Shown piece by piece: positions 40,465 to 41,191 of a stretch of 41,191 bases of DNA (position 1 is its first letter; each line of letters starts with the position of its first letter). The stretch covers positions 1-41,191 of the forward strand of contig CACLQQ010000021.1 of NCBI GenBank assembly GCA_902609095.1, given 5' to 3'. The DNA comes from an uncultured Bacteroidota bacterium (lineage in GTDB: Bacteria > Bacteroidota > Bacteroidia > Chitinophagales > Saprospiraceae). The position numbers were made by a program, and so were the translations under genes. The notes beneath the pieces are model-generated. The model was not told where the DNA came from. It did no database searches and was given only the letters and a program-made list of their open reading frames with translations.

Positions 40465-41169
40465 TTAGCTCAACTGAGCAAAGTCCCGAATTAAAATTCT
40501 ACGCCTATTCAAACTGATTATGTTACTACGCTTTAAGTCATTCAATACAGTAGTAACCGTTTGGCGCGATGTGCCAGTAAAGTCCGCAATATCCTGCTGA
40601 GTAAAGCTATGCTTTAATAAGAGCTCGTTAAATCCTACTTTATTACCAAATTCTTTTGCATTCTCTTTTAAGAAATTAATCACTCTTGTTCTCGCATCCT
40701 CAACGATAATAGATTCCAAGCGAGATTCAGTAGATCTCAGCTTATTACCTACTATTTCCATAAAGTCCATAGCCACAGCTCCATTTTGGATAAAAACTTT
40801 TTTGATTGCAGAACTTGCTATTTTCAGTACTTCTGTGTTTTTGTTGAGTACTTGTGCTATACTACTTCGCTGACACTCTCCGCATAAGCTTGCCTCTCCA
40901 AATATCATATCAGAATGTACAATAGATCGAATGACTTCCTTAGCAACATAAGAGTGTATGCTTACTTTGATAATCCCTGATAAAACATGAAATATATGCT
41001 CACTGGGATCGCCTTTATGGAAGATGATTTCAAATCTTGAACAATTAAGAGTTTCAGTATTCAACGCAAGAAATCTCAATTCGTTATCTGTTGCATTCTT
41101 TAAATAAGTAATATCTGAAAGCTTAGAAAAAAATAGATCTTGTTTTTGTTGGTGTATGTTTGGTGTCAT
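40465..41169 (-). CDS. Crp/Fnr-family transcriptional regulator
   Basis: A 234-aa regulator with an N-terminal cyclic nucleotide-binding-like domain (FLALNTETLNCSRFEIIFHK, GDPSEHIFHVLSGIIKV, DMIFGEASLCGECQRSSIAQ) and a C-terminal winged helix (FTQQDIADFTGTSRQTVTTV, LNDLKRSNII). The effector-binding phosphate cassette is replaced by SLCGECQRSS, and a CxxC lies inside it, so cAMP binding is doubtful. There is no N-terminal Fnr-type cluster of cysteines. The HTH recognition helix SRQTVTTVLNDL is Crp-like. A clear terminator follows the gene. Confidence 0.9.
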   Translation of the reverse strand: MTPNIHQQKQDLFFSKLSDITYLKNATDNELRFLALNTETLNCSRFEIIFHKGDPSEHIFHVLSGIIKVSIHSYVAKEVIRSIVHSDMIFGEASLCGECQRSSIAQVLNKNTEVLKIASSAIKKVFIQNGAVAMDFMEIVGNKLRSTESRLESIIVEDARTRVINFLKENAKEFGNKVGFNELLLKHSFTQQDIADFTGTSRQTVTTVLNDLKRSNIISLNRRRILIRDFAQLS

Positions 41170-41191
41170 GATACGTTTATCTATATAAATG

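Noticed and set aside
1-41191. CRISPR array, prophage, insertion sequence or defence island
   Set aside because: No regular direct repeats, no transposase, integrase, phage structural or known defence proteins were found in any frame.

Overview
The window looks like a chromosome segment of a Bacteroidota bacterium, most likely class Saprospiria (Saprospirales). It is AT-rich. Three things point there: a promoter matching the Bacteroidota consensus TTTG-N19-TAnnTTTG in front of the SRP RNA, a secreted protein with a type IX secretion C-terminal domain, and protein types typical of the phylum (541-aa PruA, CcmD-like peptide, LytS/LytTR pair, DUF1343/NamZ, helix-hairpin-helix beta-barrel protein). 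No phage, insertion sequence, CRISPR array or intact tRNA gene was found.

Layout. 1-5.3 kb: remnant of a DUF1801 gene, acs, remnant of a small membrane-protein gene, pruA, coaD. 5.4-8.3 kb: lpdA, a small membrane protein, glnA (GSII type) with a clear terminator. 8.5-10.8 kb: wreck of a helix-hairpin-helix/beta-barrel gene containing an inverted block. 10.8-16.5 kb: NamZ-type muramidase, DEDDh/GIY-YIG nuclease, actinobacterial-type dapD, pyrF, mrp. 16.6-21.4 kb: a RibF-glycosyltransferase fusion, an RluA-type pseudouridine synthase, yqgE, fabD, and a folE broken by one in-frame TAA. 21.5-27.7 kb: LytS-type kinase, LytTR regulator, a T9SS-exported dockerin protein, an unrecognised helical protein. 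27.7-30.7 kb: decayed ABC exporter and HlyD adaptor. 30.7-34.6 kb: gdhA, ccmD-like, a coding remnant, ccmC with a large periplasmic insertion, ccmB. 34.6-41.2 kb: amidase, LuxE-like acyltransferase, lipoprotein, hemF, ArsC-like protein, transaldolase, SRP RNA, a second pseudouridine synthase, two tandem small-RNA-like units, and a Crp/Fnr regulator.

Functionally this is mostly housekeeping: acetate and proline catabolism, ammonium assimilation (glnA, gdhA), cofactors (CoA, FAD, folate/pterin, haem, cytochrome c maturation), lysine/peptidoglycan and pyrimidine synthesis, RNA modification and cell-wall turnover. Genes are tightly packed, with several convergent pairs overlapping at their 3' ends.

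The most notable property is gene decay. Six loci read as recognisable proteins only across stops, frameshifts or an inversion, a seventh (folE) is split by a single nonsense codon, and an eighth remnant is probable. Neighbouring long genes are intact, so this is unlikely to be sequencing error throughout. The best candidates for something new are the tandem small-RNA units at 40.18-40.36 kb, the RibF-GT2 fusion, and folE with its TAA-ATG junction. The sequence alone does not show a complete new defence or secretion system.
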